Shown: positions 14,901-28,200 of the stretch, in pieces
How the letters are laid out: each line of letters begins with the position of its first letter
Numbering within the stretch: position 1 is the first letter of the stretch
Assembly: GCA_034509425.1 (NCBI GenBank)
Contig: JAVTVJ010000858.1
Span: 1-64,000 of the forward strand
Length of the DNA stretch: 64,000 bases
Origin: Eopsaltria australis
Taxonomy: Eukaryota > Chordata > Aves > Passeriformes > Petroicidae
Reading direction: 5' to 3'
Made by a program: the position numbers and the translations under genes
Notes under the pieces: generated by a model
Databases searched by the model: none
Told to the model about the DNA's origin: nothing
The model's input: only the letters and a program-made list of their open reading frames with translations

Positions 14901-17900
14901 GCAAGGACCTGCTGGGGACCAGGGTTTGGGAGAAGGGTGCTTTGTGTGTGCTCAGCTTGGACTCTGGCTTTTGGTCAGGTTCTGGCATAGTTCCCAGAGA
15001 AGCTTGGTACAATGAAAGACAAAGGCTATCTAGAAGAACCAGGCCATTTTAATATTCACAAGTTTAGGAGAGGAGCAGTTGCTGTATTCCCAAGCACAGA
15101 AGAATTTTTTCCTTACCTATGCCCATGGCTGGGAAAAGTCTTTTAAAACTTGTTTTAACAAACTTTTGGACAATAGTGGTAATTTTTCTCTTACCAGAAA
15201 AGTTATTATTTTTCCTGGCATCTGACAGCACCATTAAAAACTCATCCTTTCCCTTAATCTTCACATCAGTTGTTACTGAGTATAAAACAGGTTTGACCAT
15301 CTGTATATTTCCCCTATTAAACACCCTTTTCATAATGAATTGTACAGTAACTCTCCCAGGGTGGTAAGTCTGGCAAATAATGGTGTATTCCAGTGCAAAC
15401 ATTCTTTTGATGAGGGTAAACCTGCTCCAAGAGAGCAGGCACAAGGGACAGTGCAACCTTCACCCACATCCCTGCAACAGGGATGTTTGTGGCTAAAGGG
15501 GCTTACAGGATACTGTTGTTCAAGACAATTTCCCACGTTGCCCACAATGGAAGTCCTCATGTAACCCTAGAAAAAGATAAGGATATTACATGACTATTTC
15601 TTGGGATTTATCCTGCTGTGTAGAATATTGTGGGGCCAGAGGGAGGGGCTGCATGAAACACGGGGAGAGGTGCATGTTTGTGAATTATCAGCAGGGCAGG
15701 TTTCCTGCTCTGCCACAAGATAACACGGGAGGAAAGTGCTCTAGTCTGGCAAATGAGACTGGTCTCAGCAGGAAATGCAAAAACAAAATCACGATTTTTT
15801 CCTCTATCAAAGCTGAAAGCCTTCAGCCCTGCTGAAGCTGTGCTGCCTGGTTTTGGGTACCCACCCACCTCAGCGTGCCTGGGGCCCCTCCACCCTGGCA
15901 TCTCACGCCACTCCAGCCAACACTTCAGCAAAAGAATTGTTCCCCCTCAGGAAAACTGCAACCCTGGCAAAAGCCTGGGAACAAGAACTGAAGGCAAACA
16001 AATGGGATTTCAGACAATTTTTTTCCCTTTAAGTAAGGGTCACTGGAGTGGCTGAGCACCCTCCCACCAGCTTTCAGAGCAGATGGTCCAGGACCCTCCT
16101 CCATCACCCTCCGCAGGGCCTCACCCCTGTTCACTTCCGTGGTCGTGCCACAGTGGTGCTGGTTTCAATTTTTTCTCTTGGCAGCCTTTCATGAAATTAT
16201 ATTATTTATAGTCCTGTGTCCATTCACATCATCATTACTCTCTAACAATAAACTTAATAATGCCTTTGCAAGCCTTTGTTATTTGCTGAATGCTGTGGGG
16301 TGCTGTGTTTCGGAGCTATCACGCACTTTACAGAGCCTATGATTTGTCTCTCGGGTATGTTATCTTGCTATTAGCTGTAAATAGGGATCTAGATAATGTT
16401 TTACATCTGTACCATTAAGAAGCAACAAATTAGACTCTTCCCTAGCCTCCTCTGGTAGCTCACTAATCTTTGTTAACTTCAGGAAAAAGGGGGGGAAAAA
16501 AAATCACTGTTTGTAAAGATACTGAGAAAACTCTGCAATTCATAGGCTTGAAACTATAACAATTGAGATTTTTTAACCAGATCTGGTTGAAATTCAATAC
16601 TCCTTTTCCTGGGAAAGCCACAGATTGTTGCTATTTGTTTTCACAGCAAAATGAAAAGGAAGCCCAAAGCGTGAAATTTCCTTTACAAAATGAGATAAAT
16701 ATTAATTTCAAATCCACTATTTGGAACATTTTGTTTTAATGAAATGCAAAAATAAAACAGTTCAGAATAAAAATCTACCTAAAAAAAAGATTATAATACT
16801 CCTTCTTAGTGCAACAGAAGCATTTATTTTCAATGAATTTGCAAAATAAAATAAGCAGCTTCTTGGTATTCTCTGGGAGATTGTTTTCAAAGGCTGACCA
16901 GACAGCAGCTTTCAAGATGCAGATAACTGAGCAAAAAATGCTGAAGCTGTCCATCCCCAGTGCTGGTGGGGTTTTGATAAACTCCTACAAGGCAGGGGAA
17001 TAAATGCTTTTTAAAAGTTGCTTTCCACATTGACAAAGAACCAGCCTTTTGGGTTTTTTAAAGTAATGATTCAGTTGCTGAGGTTTTGAAGCTTAAAAAG
17101 CAGCTTAGTTTTGGACAAATGGGCTTTCCAGAGGAGCAGCCTGTGCAGGACAGTGTGCTGAGGTGGTAGGACAGACAAACTGCTTGGGTCCCCTCTGGCC
17201 CCTTGCCCTCCTGCCAGCTTTGCCTGGACTCTCTTTGAAGGGTGCATCCCTCTCAGTACAGCCTTTCCAAGTGATGTGCCAGAGGTTTGAGGTCCTGGCT
17301 GAACACTCTGAAACAGGTTTGAACACCTTGGATTGTATTTAGACACCCAAAGGGGTCAACATCATGCCAGTGCCTGGACACTGGGGAGCACTCCACAGGC
17401 AATTTTTTGCCTTTTTCTTCCACACTTGATTTTTCATCTTGAGTTTTTCCTTCCTGGGAGCACTGTCAGCACCTGACACTAATGGAACAGAACTTGGGAA
17501 TTCACTGCCAACCCAAATGCATGAGGAGATCATTGGAGTGCCCAAGATATGCTGTTTATTCACCAAACTCATGTTTATCCACCTCTTAACATATTAACCA
17601 GCCTCACGAGCCAGTCCCTCTGCTTACAGAAGCAGAGTGATTTGTTTTGTTGGAAACCATCACCAGGATGGAGAGTGAACCTGTCCACAGCTGAGCAGAC
17701 AGTGGTACCTGTGAACACCTCATTTGTGTGTGGTGTTTGGGGTAAAGGGAAATCTTCTTACCACAGGATCAGTGAAATAATGTAAGCAGGGATGATGAAG
17801 CCTGATGAAGTTTAGTGCACTTGCACAAGATCAAAGCAGCACAACTCAAGACTTAGGGAAGCATGAAGCATGGAGTTTGGGAGGGATGCAGCTGCTGATG

Positions 17901-20532
17901 GGCATCATGGGACGTAAAGTTCTGTAAAACACTGTTCTCCTGATTTCTCATGTGCAGGTATCTTGGGATCAGCACAGCTTATCAGCACCTCACAGTGGCA
18001 GGCACTGTCCTGCAATAATGCATGTTACAGCCAGAGCACAAAAAGTGTCATCTGGTGATGTGTAGGATGGCATCCACTGTAACAATGACTGATGGAAGGA
18101 AACGAAAGTTTTATGGAATATTCATGGCTTTCTTAGCTGCTCCCTTTCTACCTTGAAGTGATCTCCTGACACACTGGGCTAATTTTGCAGTGTTGGTTTC
18201 AGTCCCTTCCAGTTGTCACTGCTGAATTTCACCTGGTCTTCTCTCTGACTCCAGAGCAGTGATCCTGGCCTCAGGGTACAACATGCCAGGCCCCTGGTGA
18301 AGGTAACTGGCTGCTTCTCACTGAATACTTGCTAAGGGAGATTCACCCCCACTTCAGGGCTTTAATTCCCTTATCTGCTGCCCCTGGCTGCAATGTGCTC
18401 CAACACAAGCCTCCCTTTATTTACTTCAGCTGTGCACTGTGCAATTAAGAACAAGACCAAGGGATGTATTTTCAGCCCCTCTTCTTTAAATTCTCGATTT
18501 GCATTTATCTCTGGGGTAATGGGTGATTTCTACTACTTGGTTTTCAGTTCATAAAAGCCAGCAGTTGGAAGGGTTATCTGTGATTTTACTCCCTTCATGT
18601 GCTTAGAAATGTTTCTAGGAGAAACAAGCTAACATTGTGGTGTTACATAGCTGCAGCAATAAGAAAAAGAAATTTTTCTTATTTTTCTTCACAGAAATAT
18701 GGGCTCATATAGATCCACATGGTGAGTTACTGCACACTTAGAGACATGTGGAACCAGGTTTGCCAGTGTGGAAACTGAAACCATAAGTTTTGGATCCTAG
18801 AGGAGCCCAAGCCCAGCTCTGGATGTCAGCCTGTAATTGCTGGATGTGTAAGAGAAGGAGGGGCTGGGCAAATGCTTCCTTCATTTTAATACATCCAAAT
18901 AGCCTTCTTCAGAGGAATGCTGTAGAACATCTGAGGGAAACAGGACAGGTACATGAATAACTTGAGGGTCAGGTGCTGTGTTGTCCTGGTAAATTCAAAT
19001 TAAGAGACATAAATTCTTTCTTTTGTCCTTTGTCTGTTTTTGTGTCCCTCCTGTCACTTTTACTCTTCACCCCACCTGGTAAGGAATTAAAACATCCCTG
19101 GAACATCAGGGGAGCAAGGAAAACTACAGCAAAGGCTAAGGCATCAGCTGGAGGCTGAACTGTGCTGGGATCTGATGGAGGTGCTGGGCCTGCCTCAGCC
19201 TCAGTAGCCTGTGAAGAGGGAGGCAAACTGTCCCAGATTTTACTGCTCCCCACCAGCCTCTAGACCCCAGTCCCTGGAAGGGATTGCTTGGCAAGCCAAA
19301 ACAGCAAGAGCTGCCCCAGGAAAACTGATGTTTCCAGGTCTTGCAGAGGTCCCTTGCAGAAGGCATCTGTCCCCTATGTCAGGCAGAAAAAAGATCCTTC
19401 TTTAAATTTGGACCTAAACCTCAGCAACTTTATTCTCCAAATCAGAAGCTGCACACTCCTACACGTCCAGGAGTGGTGAAACAGCAAGGAGATGGTGCTG
19501 TTCCCTGGTGTACTCCTAAAGGGGCTCCCAGGTGTACCCAGGCAGTTAGACAGTGTTATGAGTGAAATAAATGAGCACTGGAGGGGATTTCAGGCAGACC
19601 AGCTGGATATCATGTGGGTAGTGGTGACACTGAGTGGGTGCAGTAGGGCTGGAATGGCCCCACGGGGAGGTGGAGAAGGATGAGTGGGTCAAGCCCTGCT
19701 GTGCTTCTTGCAAGCATCCCTTCCTCTGCAGGTGAAAAAGCCAAGGAAAGAGAAGCAAAGACTGACCTAAACTCACCACGTGAGGGGCTTGCCTTTCTTG
19801 GACAGCACACACTGCTAGGGCCATGCCCAGACTCTGCACTGACATCCAGGCTGCACCATCCAGCAGCTGCTCCCAAGGGCTGAGCTGACTGGTGGGGATG
19901 GGGCACAAAGGCAGGCACCTCCTGGGAACAGTGTTAGATGCCTTTCCCAGTGTTTGGGAGTGTGCTGCTGCAGCAAACTCTGAAATCTCACCCAGTGCTT
20001 CCCCATGGGGCTGCTCTGTGTGGCACTAGGGATAGTGGGGTGCTGCAGGGAAGCTGACAGGCTTTGTCCCACTGCAGGCACAGATTTACTGGGGAGGACA
20101 GTGAGGCTGCAGTCATCAAGCACGCTGCCAGGAATGGCAATGGAATGGAACAGTGCTTGAGTGTTCCTGCTAGCCCGTGGGGTGGAAAGGCACCCTACAG
20201 TAGAGGGTAGCTGGTTAGATGGTTCTTCGTAGATGACAAGTGTTTGCTGGTGTTCAAGTCTCATTGTAAGATAATTCACAGAGGCATCAATATTTGGAAA
20301 GAGCAAGCATGAGCAAAAGACAAGGTGTTGTGTGTTTAGTCTGCTACAAAACCTACAACCAGAATCTCAGCTGGTCAGGATGATGTGCTCAGGCACAGCA
20401 GATCCTGCACAGACAAAGGCAGCCTTCCCTTCCTGCACAGGAATCAAATGCTACAGAAAATACCTTCACACAAGAGGAATTGTGGATTGCTCACAACAAC
20501 TTTCTAGTTCTTGGTATTCTTTCACCCATGTC
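8976..20532. other. Non-coding stretch, nothing firmly identified
   Basis: Many short ORFs on both strands, none with recognisable domains, signal sequences or conserved motifs. An AT-rich patch at 13,195-13,262 repeats an AATCTAATAA-like word. The segment 16,140-16,430 has the unbroken, non-repetitive, AT-leaning look of a conserved non-coding element, but this cannot be shown from one sequence. The longest minus-strand ORF, 19,815-20,306, has no recognisable feature. Confidence 0.55.
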
Positions 20533-20602
20533 TCTTACAGTTGGACTCGATGATCCTAAAGGTTTTTTCTAAGCTAAATGTTCCTCCGATTCACTAATTT
20601 AG
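20533..20602 (+). mobile_element. CR1 LINE 3' terminal fragment
   Basis: The stretch reading GTTGGACTCGATGATCCTAA, then AAGGT and a CTAAGCTAAATG-like word, and ending near TCCGATTCAC, is the typical CR1 3' end just before its short terminal repeats. Only about 70 bases are recognisable, as expected for a 5'-truncated old copy. Confidence 0.75.
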
Positions 20603-20767
20603 TGGGAAATATATTAGACTGGACATATCTGAAGTTGGTGGAAGCAGACTTTTAGAGTTGTGTTAAGCACGAGCTGAGAGAGAAAAGCTACTTTCTACAT
20701 TGTCACATGTTAGAAAAGCTGAATCTGAAATACTTGTGATGGTGATATCATGCCTATCAGCCCCTTC
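20603..20767. other. Spacer between two CR1 fragments
   Basis: No identifiable element. It may be flanking DNA or CR1 sequence too diverged to recognise. Confidence 0.5.
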
Positions 20768-20935
20768 CTCATGGCTTGGGCAGCCCAGAGAGGGTGTGCA
20801 GTCTCCATCCCTCACTGAGGTTCAAAAGTTGAGTGGATGCTGCTCTCAGCAACCTGCTCTGGGTGACCTGTTTGAGCACGGGGTTTAGACAAGACGACCT
20901 TCAAAGATCCCTTTCCAAGCCACACAGTCTGTAGT
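20768..20935 (+). mobile_element. CR1 LINE 3' UTR fragment
   Basis: Contains the CR1 3' UTR series in order: GGGCAGCCCAGAGAGG, a TCTCCATCC-type word, CTCAGCAACCTG, and finally GACGACCTTCAAAGATCCC close to the element end. The copy is diverged and 5'-truncated. Confidence 0.7.
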
Positions 20936-23084
20936 ACTACAAATCATGAGCTTTTAGAACCTTTTGCACTCTTTCTATTTCTTAAGCTCATTCATATTGC
21001 CTTTGAATTAAAATGGAGTGGTCGGTGGATAGATCCCCCTTCCTTGAGGGGTCTCCAGCCTGTGCCAGCTCTGAGGGCAGCTGCAACACCACTCCCATGC
21101 CACAGTTGCCAAGGACACCAAAAGGTTTTGAACCACAGGACCTGACCAGCAAACTAAAATATTGATGACAAACCTCAAAGTGAGACAGAATAGAAGTGAG
21201 AGTTTAAAAGAAAAAACAATCAAACAAAACCCCCACCAAAACCCCTTTGGTCCCTGCTGCACCCCACAGTCCGGTCCTTTCTTCCAAGGCTCTGCTCACT
21301 CTGCAGTGGCTTTACTGGTTTTCCACATGCTCCTGTCCTCCTGAGTGAGTGATGGCCACATCCCCCAAATGTGGCCTGCCCCCCCTTTGATGGGATGTGA
21401 TCAGCCTGACAAGAACTTTTCTGCTGAGGACAGGACTGTCTGCAGACAAACTCAGGTTTTAGGAAGCGAGCAAAACTGCAGCTGTATTCCTGTCTGGCAG
21501 GGTGTATGCCTTTGCACATGGACTGCAGGGAAGCTGCTTCAATTAATCACTTTTCTGTTTCTCACCACAGCTCTCAGGGTTCCTGGGCAGGTGCTGCAGG
21601 AGGGTGCTCATGACAGGAGACCTACAAAAACAGGGGAAAGGGGAAAAGGAGACCTGCTTTCTGGAGCAGCATTAAATGCAAAAATCAGGCTGTACTATCT
21701 AAGAGCTTACCTGATTTTAAAAGAAAACAAAAATCTTAAGAAAATAGATGCATTAAAGACTAAAATATTGGGAAGATCTTCGGTCCTTTAGAAGAAAGAA
21801 ATGTAACAATTTGACTTTGTCTTTCTTTAACATTGTTTTAAATCACCTACTTGGAAAATAAATTAATGTATTGCAATTCCCCACAGTGTGGGGCACTGCT
21901 GGAAAAAATTCGTTTGCTGAAGGAAAGGATGTCATTAATGTGTAGAGAGAAAACAGTTTGATTGATTTTTTCTAGAGCCTGTTTTAACATGTCTAAATTA
22001 CAGCGTTTTCTGGTCATTTCTGTCATTTCTGAGATGATGACCATCAACTGACATTTTTAATCATTGATTTTTTCCCTAAGCTGTGTGCTTATGAAAACCC
22101 TGCTTTTAACACAAATTGGCTTTGAATAATGTGGAGTTTTGGCCTGTTTTGTCTAAGTTATGGATCAAAATTTTTCTTGGCATCATCACATGAGGGAATT
22201 TGTCTGTTGTAGCACCTCCCTCAGATAAATCCCTTTGTGGCTGAATAAAAGGCAGATAATATTTTTGCAACTCCAGGATATTTCCTCAGGGATTCAGGAG
22301 CTGTATAAAATTACAAGCTCCTCCAACTGCAAGGTCTTGGTTGGCCTTTCCTACTGCTGTTGGGTTCTTTGTCTGCAGGAGTGAAGGGGATGAGAATCAT
22401 CCTCAGCCACACAGTAAGTGGTGCATGTGAAACTCCTGCACGTGTTCATGTGCTGTGTCTGGCAGACTCAGGCTGCTCCTGTTGTGACGAGGTGCTGGGA
22501 GGCTGCACAGGGCTGTGATCATGACCTAGGGACCTGGTGGTGTTCAGTGGTTGGAGCTTCATGTGCTGATGAAACCTGGGTCCACATTTAAAAATCCTGA
22601 AATGGAAAATATCATTCAATGCCAACAGTAAAAATGAGGCAAAAGCAACAAAGAGATTGTTCCCTTTTGAAAAACAATTTCTGTTCTTCATTTTGTAGCT
22701 TATCCTTGACTTGCCATTTGAATTTTTAATGCATTAATTGTGCTGTGTATATTGTTGGAGACTTCTGAAAATATCAGTGAAATTAGATTATGATTTGAAC
22801 AGAACATAAAGGCTACTTTAATTTAAAGCCATATCATCTTCAAATTGAAGTCCTGTGTCCAGGTTGCTATTTATTGCTTATACTGTCAAGGTGCCTTGGA
22901 GCCCAAATCCTCAGTGAGTGAAGGACTTTGGGAAAAGGGTCCTCTCTGCCACTCTCTTCCCATCTCTTCCTCAAGGATTTGTGGGGTTTTTTTGCCTATG
23001 CATTATTTATGGGCAAGATAAATATCACTTCAGCTGGAGGCGGGATCAATCCAGTGAGGAAAGAGCTTCAGGGACGTATCCCAC
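20936..23084. other. Non-coding stretch
   Basis: Short ORFs only (the longest is 148 codons at 21,345-21,791, plus strand, with no recognisable motif). No repeat family recognised. The last few dozen bases before 23,085 may belong to the following CR1 copy. Confidence 0.5.
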
Positions 23085-23490
23085 AACATATAGGCCAAAG
23101 AAGCTGAAAGAGTTGGGGGTTTTCAGCCTGGAGAAGAAAAGGCTCTGGGGAGACTGTAGAGCCCCTTCCAGTATCCATGGGGGTGCTCTACAAGAAACCT
23201 GGAGAGGGACATTTTACAAGGGCATGTAGTGACAGGACACAAGGGAATTGCTTTAAACTCAAAGGAGCTAAATTTAGATTAGATATTAGGAAGAAATCCT
23301 TCACTGTGAGGTTGGTGAGTCACTGGAACAGGTTGCCCAGAGAAGCTGTGGGTGCTCCATCCCTTGAAATGTCCAAATCACTTCTCAGGGGTTCTGAGAA
23401 ACCTGGTCAGGTGGAAGGTTCCCTGCCCATGGCAAGAGGGTTGGAACTAGATAATCTTCAAGGTCCCCTACCAAACCAAACTATTCAGTG
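23085..23490 (+). mobile_element. CR1 LINE 3' UTR, well preserved
   Basis: The clearest CR1 3' UTR in the window. In order it shows a TTTTCAGCCTGGAGAAGA start, a GGAAGAAATCCTTCACTGTG-type word, GGTTGCCCAGAGAAGCTGTG, a CCTGCCCATGGCAAGAGGGT word, and an AACTAGATAATCTTCAAGGT end. Only the 3' end is retained, the usual result of incomplete reverse transcription. Confidence 0.9.
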
Positions 23491-24722
23491 AGTGTATGAT
23501 AAATAACCAGAGCCTGGTCCTGGTATGTCCTGGGCAGCTCTAGCACAAATTTCCCGGGGTGTCCCCTTCCCAGGAATGGTGGTGCACATCAGCTTGGGCA
23601 GCATGCTACAGTGAGCCACCTCCTCTTACCTGCACAGCACCCTTCAGCCATGTGGTGACATTTGCATCTTCATCTATCACTCAGTAAATGAAAATACAGG
23701 CATTTGTTTTGCTGCAGCACTTGTCTTCCATGAATGTCTTGACATTTACATACCACTAAGGGACTTTACGTTATGTCAGGATTTTATTCTTGTGGCATTA
23801 TCTACACTAATTAAAGCTGTCACTATATGGTTGAAGCAGGTAAGAAAGTAATGAAGTTGCTTGAATTTCGGATTCTATTGCAGTTGCAACGAAGGAGGCA
23901 GCTGATGCCATGGGGATGGGGCATCATGTCCCTGCAGTCTGCTTTGAACCCTGCACAATGCCTTGGCATGCAGCAAAGTGCTCCACTGTGTGTTCAGAGC
24001 AAACCTCTGTCCCCAGCTCTGGCTGGCACCAAGGCTGGGGCCAGAAGCTCGAGCACTGGAAGGGACACTTCCATATATTCCTAAGCATATATGCATCTCT
24101 TTCATAGATCAGCTTCTACAAATCAAAAGAATCATGCTTCCAGGAAAACAAGAAAAGACCAGGCTTAAATCATCCTGAGCAATGGGAGAAGCACTTGCCA
24201 TACAGATGAATGCAGGCAGTGTCCATAAGTACACAAGCCTTTTTTTTTATTTCTTGCTCTATCTCCCTTTTCTGGAGTGCAGCCTGGGCAGGCAGTGGGG
24301 CAGGTAATCCATGAGGCAGGTCTGTGGTGATGCCCTAGGCTCCTGTGTGATTCAAGTGTCTCAGCACCTCCTGCAGACAGCCTAATTGTCATCTGCAGTC
24401 ACTGCTCACCTCCAGCTTCTGCCAGGAGCTTTAAGCTGTGTCCTCTCTTGTAACCTCCCTGAGATGTACCAGGACTGGGCCAAAGGCCCATAAGGCCACG
24501 TGCAGGATGTGAACTCTGTGATTTGCCATCAAAGAGCTGTAGTATCCCATTAGCATGTTTTTGCTCTTAGATGAAAATGTAACAGTTTGGGGAAAATGAT
24601 CTACAGGTGAGGAAGAGAAGTAATCTACAGCTTTTACAAGTTTTATCAGACAGCAGGGCAAAGATATTTTTCTTCCTGTATGCAAATGGAAGCAGTGTCT
24701 TTAGCATTTACAGAAGAATCTT
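23491..24722. other. Non-coding stretch
   Basis: No coding or repeat feature could be supported. Short ORFs on both strands between 23,827 and 24,685 overlap each other and look fortuitous. Confidence 0.5.
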
Positions 24723-25245
24723 TGTCCTGGCTTTGACTGGGATAATTTCTTCTTTGTAGTTGGTAAAGCGCTGTGTTTTGGATTCTGTTTGAGAATCATG
24801 TTGGAGGCACAGTGGTGTTTTGATTGTTGCTAATTAATGCTTAATGTCAAGGACATTTCAGCGTCCCGTGCTCTGCCAGCAAGCTCTGCACAAAGGCTGG
24901 GGGAGAATGGCCAGGAGAGCAGAGCTGACCTGGCCAAAGGGATAGTCCCTATACAGACCCACATGGCCAGCACATAAACACTGGGAATTACCTGAAAAGG
25001 AGTCAATCAGGTACTGGGGACAGGGTTTGGCATCGGTCAGCAGGTGGTGAGCAATTTGTTGTGCATCACTTGCTTTCGTCTTGAGTTTTAGCTCATTTTA
25101 TTATTATTGTTATATTTTCAGTTATCTCAGCTTACAAGTTTTACTTTTGATTCTCCTTCCCACTCCATCAGGGAGGGGCTGGGGTGTGGAGGGTAAGCGA
25201 GTGACTGTGTGGTGCTTAGTTGCCAGGTGGGCTTAACCCACAACA
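24723..25245 (+). mobile_element. Solo ERV LTR
   Basis: A 523-bp element starting TGTCCTGGCTTTGACTGGG and ending AACCCACAACA, so it has the TG...CA ends of an LTR. The interior follows a songbird LTR pattern: a GTGCTGTGTTTTGGATT word near the start, a CTGGCCAAAGGGATA word, a GGCATCGGTCAGCAGGTGGT word, a TTATTATTATTG patch and a GTGTGGTGCTTAGTTGCC word near the end. No AATAAA is visible. No retroviral internal sequence adjoins it, and I see no clean target-site duplication. This points to an old solo LTR left by recombination. Confidence 0.8.
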
Positions 25246-28200
25246 GGCTTTACACAGACACAAATTATCTATCTACAGATAATAAATTCCTTGGACACAC
25301 AGAGATGTTCAAAGACTCAGCATGATTTAAGCACAGTGAGACAGAGAGGGTAGAGGGTTCAGCAGCTGATTAATCCTTCTTGTTGGAGTAGGTTTCTAAC
25401 AGTGGTGTGCCCATCACCTCTGTAGGGCTCTAATTTGGGCAATGAGGCAAATGCCCCAAGGATGCCCTTCTGGGGCCTCTCTTCCCAGGCTTTGGTGAGC
25501 AGTGCCATGTCCCAGTCACAGCTTCATGTCCAGTTAGTTCAGCCACTGACTTCTTGGGGGAGACTGTCATTAGAATCAGGAACTTTTCTTCTGCTGTTCT
25601 TTCTTGGAAATGGAGTGTTTGGCATGTGGACTGCTTCTGGTTTAATGACAAGCCCTTTCTCCAGTGTGAGGTCAGATTCCCCAGTTAATTTTTAGCTGCC
25701 ATACAACTTCTGACACATCAAAGTAAAAACATAAGTGTCTTAAAATCACGATTTGGATAAAGAAAAGAAATCGGGGGTTGTTTTTTCCTTCAAAGACGAT
25801 AGAAAAGAGACTTGATTAGACATGAAGCTGAGTGGTCTAACAGTCTGTGAGTGGAAAACAAATTCACTAATAACCTGTGGAGCAGTGCTCCTTGGCACAG
25901 CCAGTATTCTGCCTCCTGCCACAGCTCATGCACTCACTGCCTGAGCCGTGGCTGGAGGCGCCTCCTGAGATCCACACTGGCAAAGACCAGAAGATGCCCA
26001 CAGAGCTGTTCCATCTGGAGCCTGGCTGGATGCTGGACAGGTTTCATATTGTAGAGTGTAAAGCGAATTATCCTTATCTTTAGTAGAAGACTTGTTCATT
26101 TCTGTGTCTCATGGGGAAACACGTATTTGGGAAATTAATGATTGTCTCCAGCTAAAACCTCTAAGGCACCTTCCCATTTTAATTGCTGCTGCTGAAGTCC
26201 CCTGACTTTGTAGTCTCTCTATCCTCTCTTGTTAGCAGAACTGGTAATTGTATTTCAAAATAATTACAGCATTTCCTCTGATGAGCTTAGCTCCTTTAGC
26301 CAGGTTGAACAAAGGTCAGAGGAGATATAATATCTCTTAATAAATATGTTGGGTGGGAAATGTTGAGGAGAGGCAAAAAGCTTTTTGAGCTGAAACATAT
26401 TATTAGCTTAGGATCAAATGACTATGTGCTGCTTATGGATAAATTTATACTTTCATCTAGAAGACAATTTCTGGGTATCTGAAGAGACACATTGAGAAGA
26501 GCTCGTTCAGTCACTGAGGTGGAGGGCTTGGGCTTGTTTTAAGATGGAGCATCATGGCCCCATGTGAGGGGCAGAACAGGTGAAGGGAGGAATTCTCAGA
26601 GAAAAGGGATGAGGTTTGTGCCTCTGCTGACACAGTTTTTGTATTGTCATTACTCGTGTTTGAGCTCTCTGGGGCTCTGGGAAGGACATTTCTCTTTGGC
26701 TTTACCCAAGAGAGTGACTGGTGAACCAGGGCAGTGGTAACATGCACTGCTGCTGCTGGGGCATTCAAAGGAGCCTTGTCTTGCTCTGCTCTGTGGTGGT
26801 TTAAATGCTAGCAGGAAATAGCACAGCTGCAATAGCATGTAAATTTGCAGTTACTGGAGAGCCCCTGATATCCTCAGTCTCTCTTGTTCTCTTCCTATGG
26901 GTGAATCTTGGTTTATTGTCATAGGCTCTGAGTTCACTGCAGAGGTGGATGCTCTGTCGCCTAGGAACATGGTCTTGGCAGATAGGTGGATGTCCTGGGG
27001 TCCCTTCTAAATTTGACACTTGCTGCCTGGCACTTGGTCATCATTACAGTCCCCCTAGCTTGGCATTCCTATCTGCAATGAGTACTGCTGTCCACGGCCC
27101 TGCTAATACCCCTGAAAAGCAGGAGATGCTGCTTTGTAAAAATTTTTTCCAGGCTGAACCTTCACAAAATTATCATCACTGAAATTACTCTCCTGTATCC
27201 ATCTGCTGTGCACTTTTGTCCAGCCTTCATTCATGAAACCACAAAGTTCTATTTAAGTGAAGTGTTTTTGCTTAGGATAAACTTTCTCTTCAAACCTGCT
27301 AACTCTTATCAACCAGGCATGTGATAGCTCAAAATATAACATCCACCAAGTTTGCAAAATTGTTTGCAAAAAAGCTGCTTGTTTAACTGTCTGATGTTCA
27401 GCAGCGTGCTGTCTTTGCCTGGGACAGAATTCTGGATTTGAGACTTTCCCCACAGTAAAACATGGGACCTGCTGGATGCAGTGTGTGTAGCATTAACTGT
27501 GGAAGTTCAGTGCTTGGGAACAGAAAGACAAGTTTTTGCTACCTTTGGTATATTCTTCAAGGGTAGGCAAATGCCACTGAATAAACAATTTTGCAGAAAA
27601 AAACATGGTCATTTTGACAGAATGGTGTACACACTGAAACAGTGCTGAATTTTTTGAGAATTAAGGGTTTCTGGGAAAATGTGATGCAGCATTGTCTAAG
27701 AGTATGGTCTGCTCTAAAAAGCATGTTCTTTTTGTATGCTTCTGCACTAACAGTTTGAATGTATTATGAAAACTTCATAAATAACCCACTACAGACTGTG
27801 AGTAAAATCTCAACAGGGGTGCAGCACCTTTAACTTTTAGGACTATGAAGGGAGGTAAATGAGGCAGCATGTCCATTTTCCTACTACTCATGCTGCTGGT
27901 GTGTATGCTTTGCTTGCTCTGCATGGAAAGCAGACACAGGAAAGCTGTGAAGCTTCCAGTGTGGTATCAGCAGCATGCAACCCTGCTTTTTTTCTGCTTT
28001 TTTTTCTGTGCATGGTAGGAGGATGAAAAAAAAAAAGCTTAACTGTGAGGAAAAATATTGTGAAAGCATTGCTTCAGTATCTGAATCTCAGGTCAGTCAA
28101 TAGGTCTTCAACTCCTCACTGCCTAGCTCTTTCCTCCTCTGCTGCAGCAGGGTACCCTAGTGATCAGTTTTGGTTAGTAGAAGATGAAAGACCAAACTAG

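Noticed and set aside
19815..20306. 163-codon minus-strand ORF
   Set aside because: No domain, no hydrophobic or repeat pattern; length is within chance for 64 kb.
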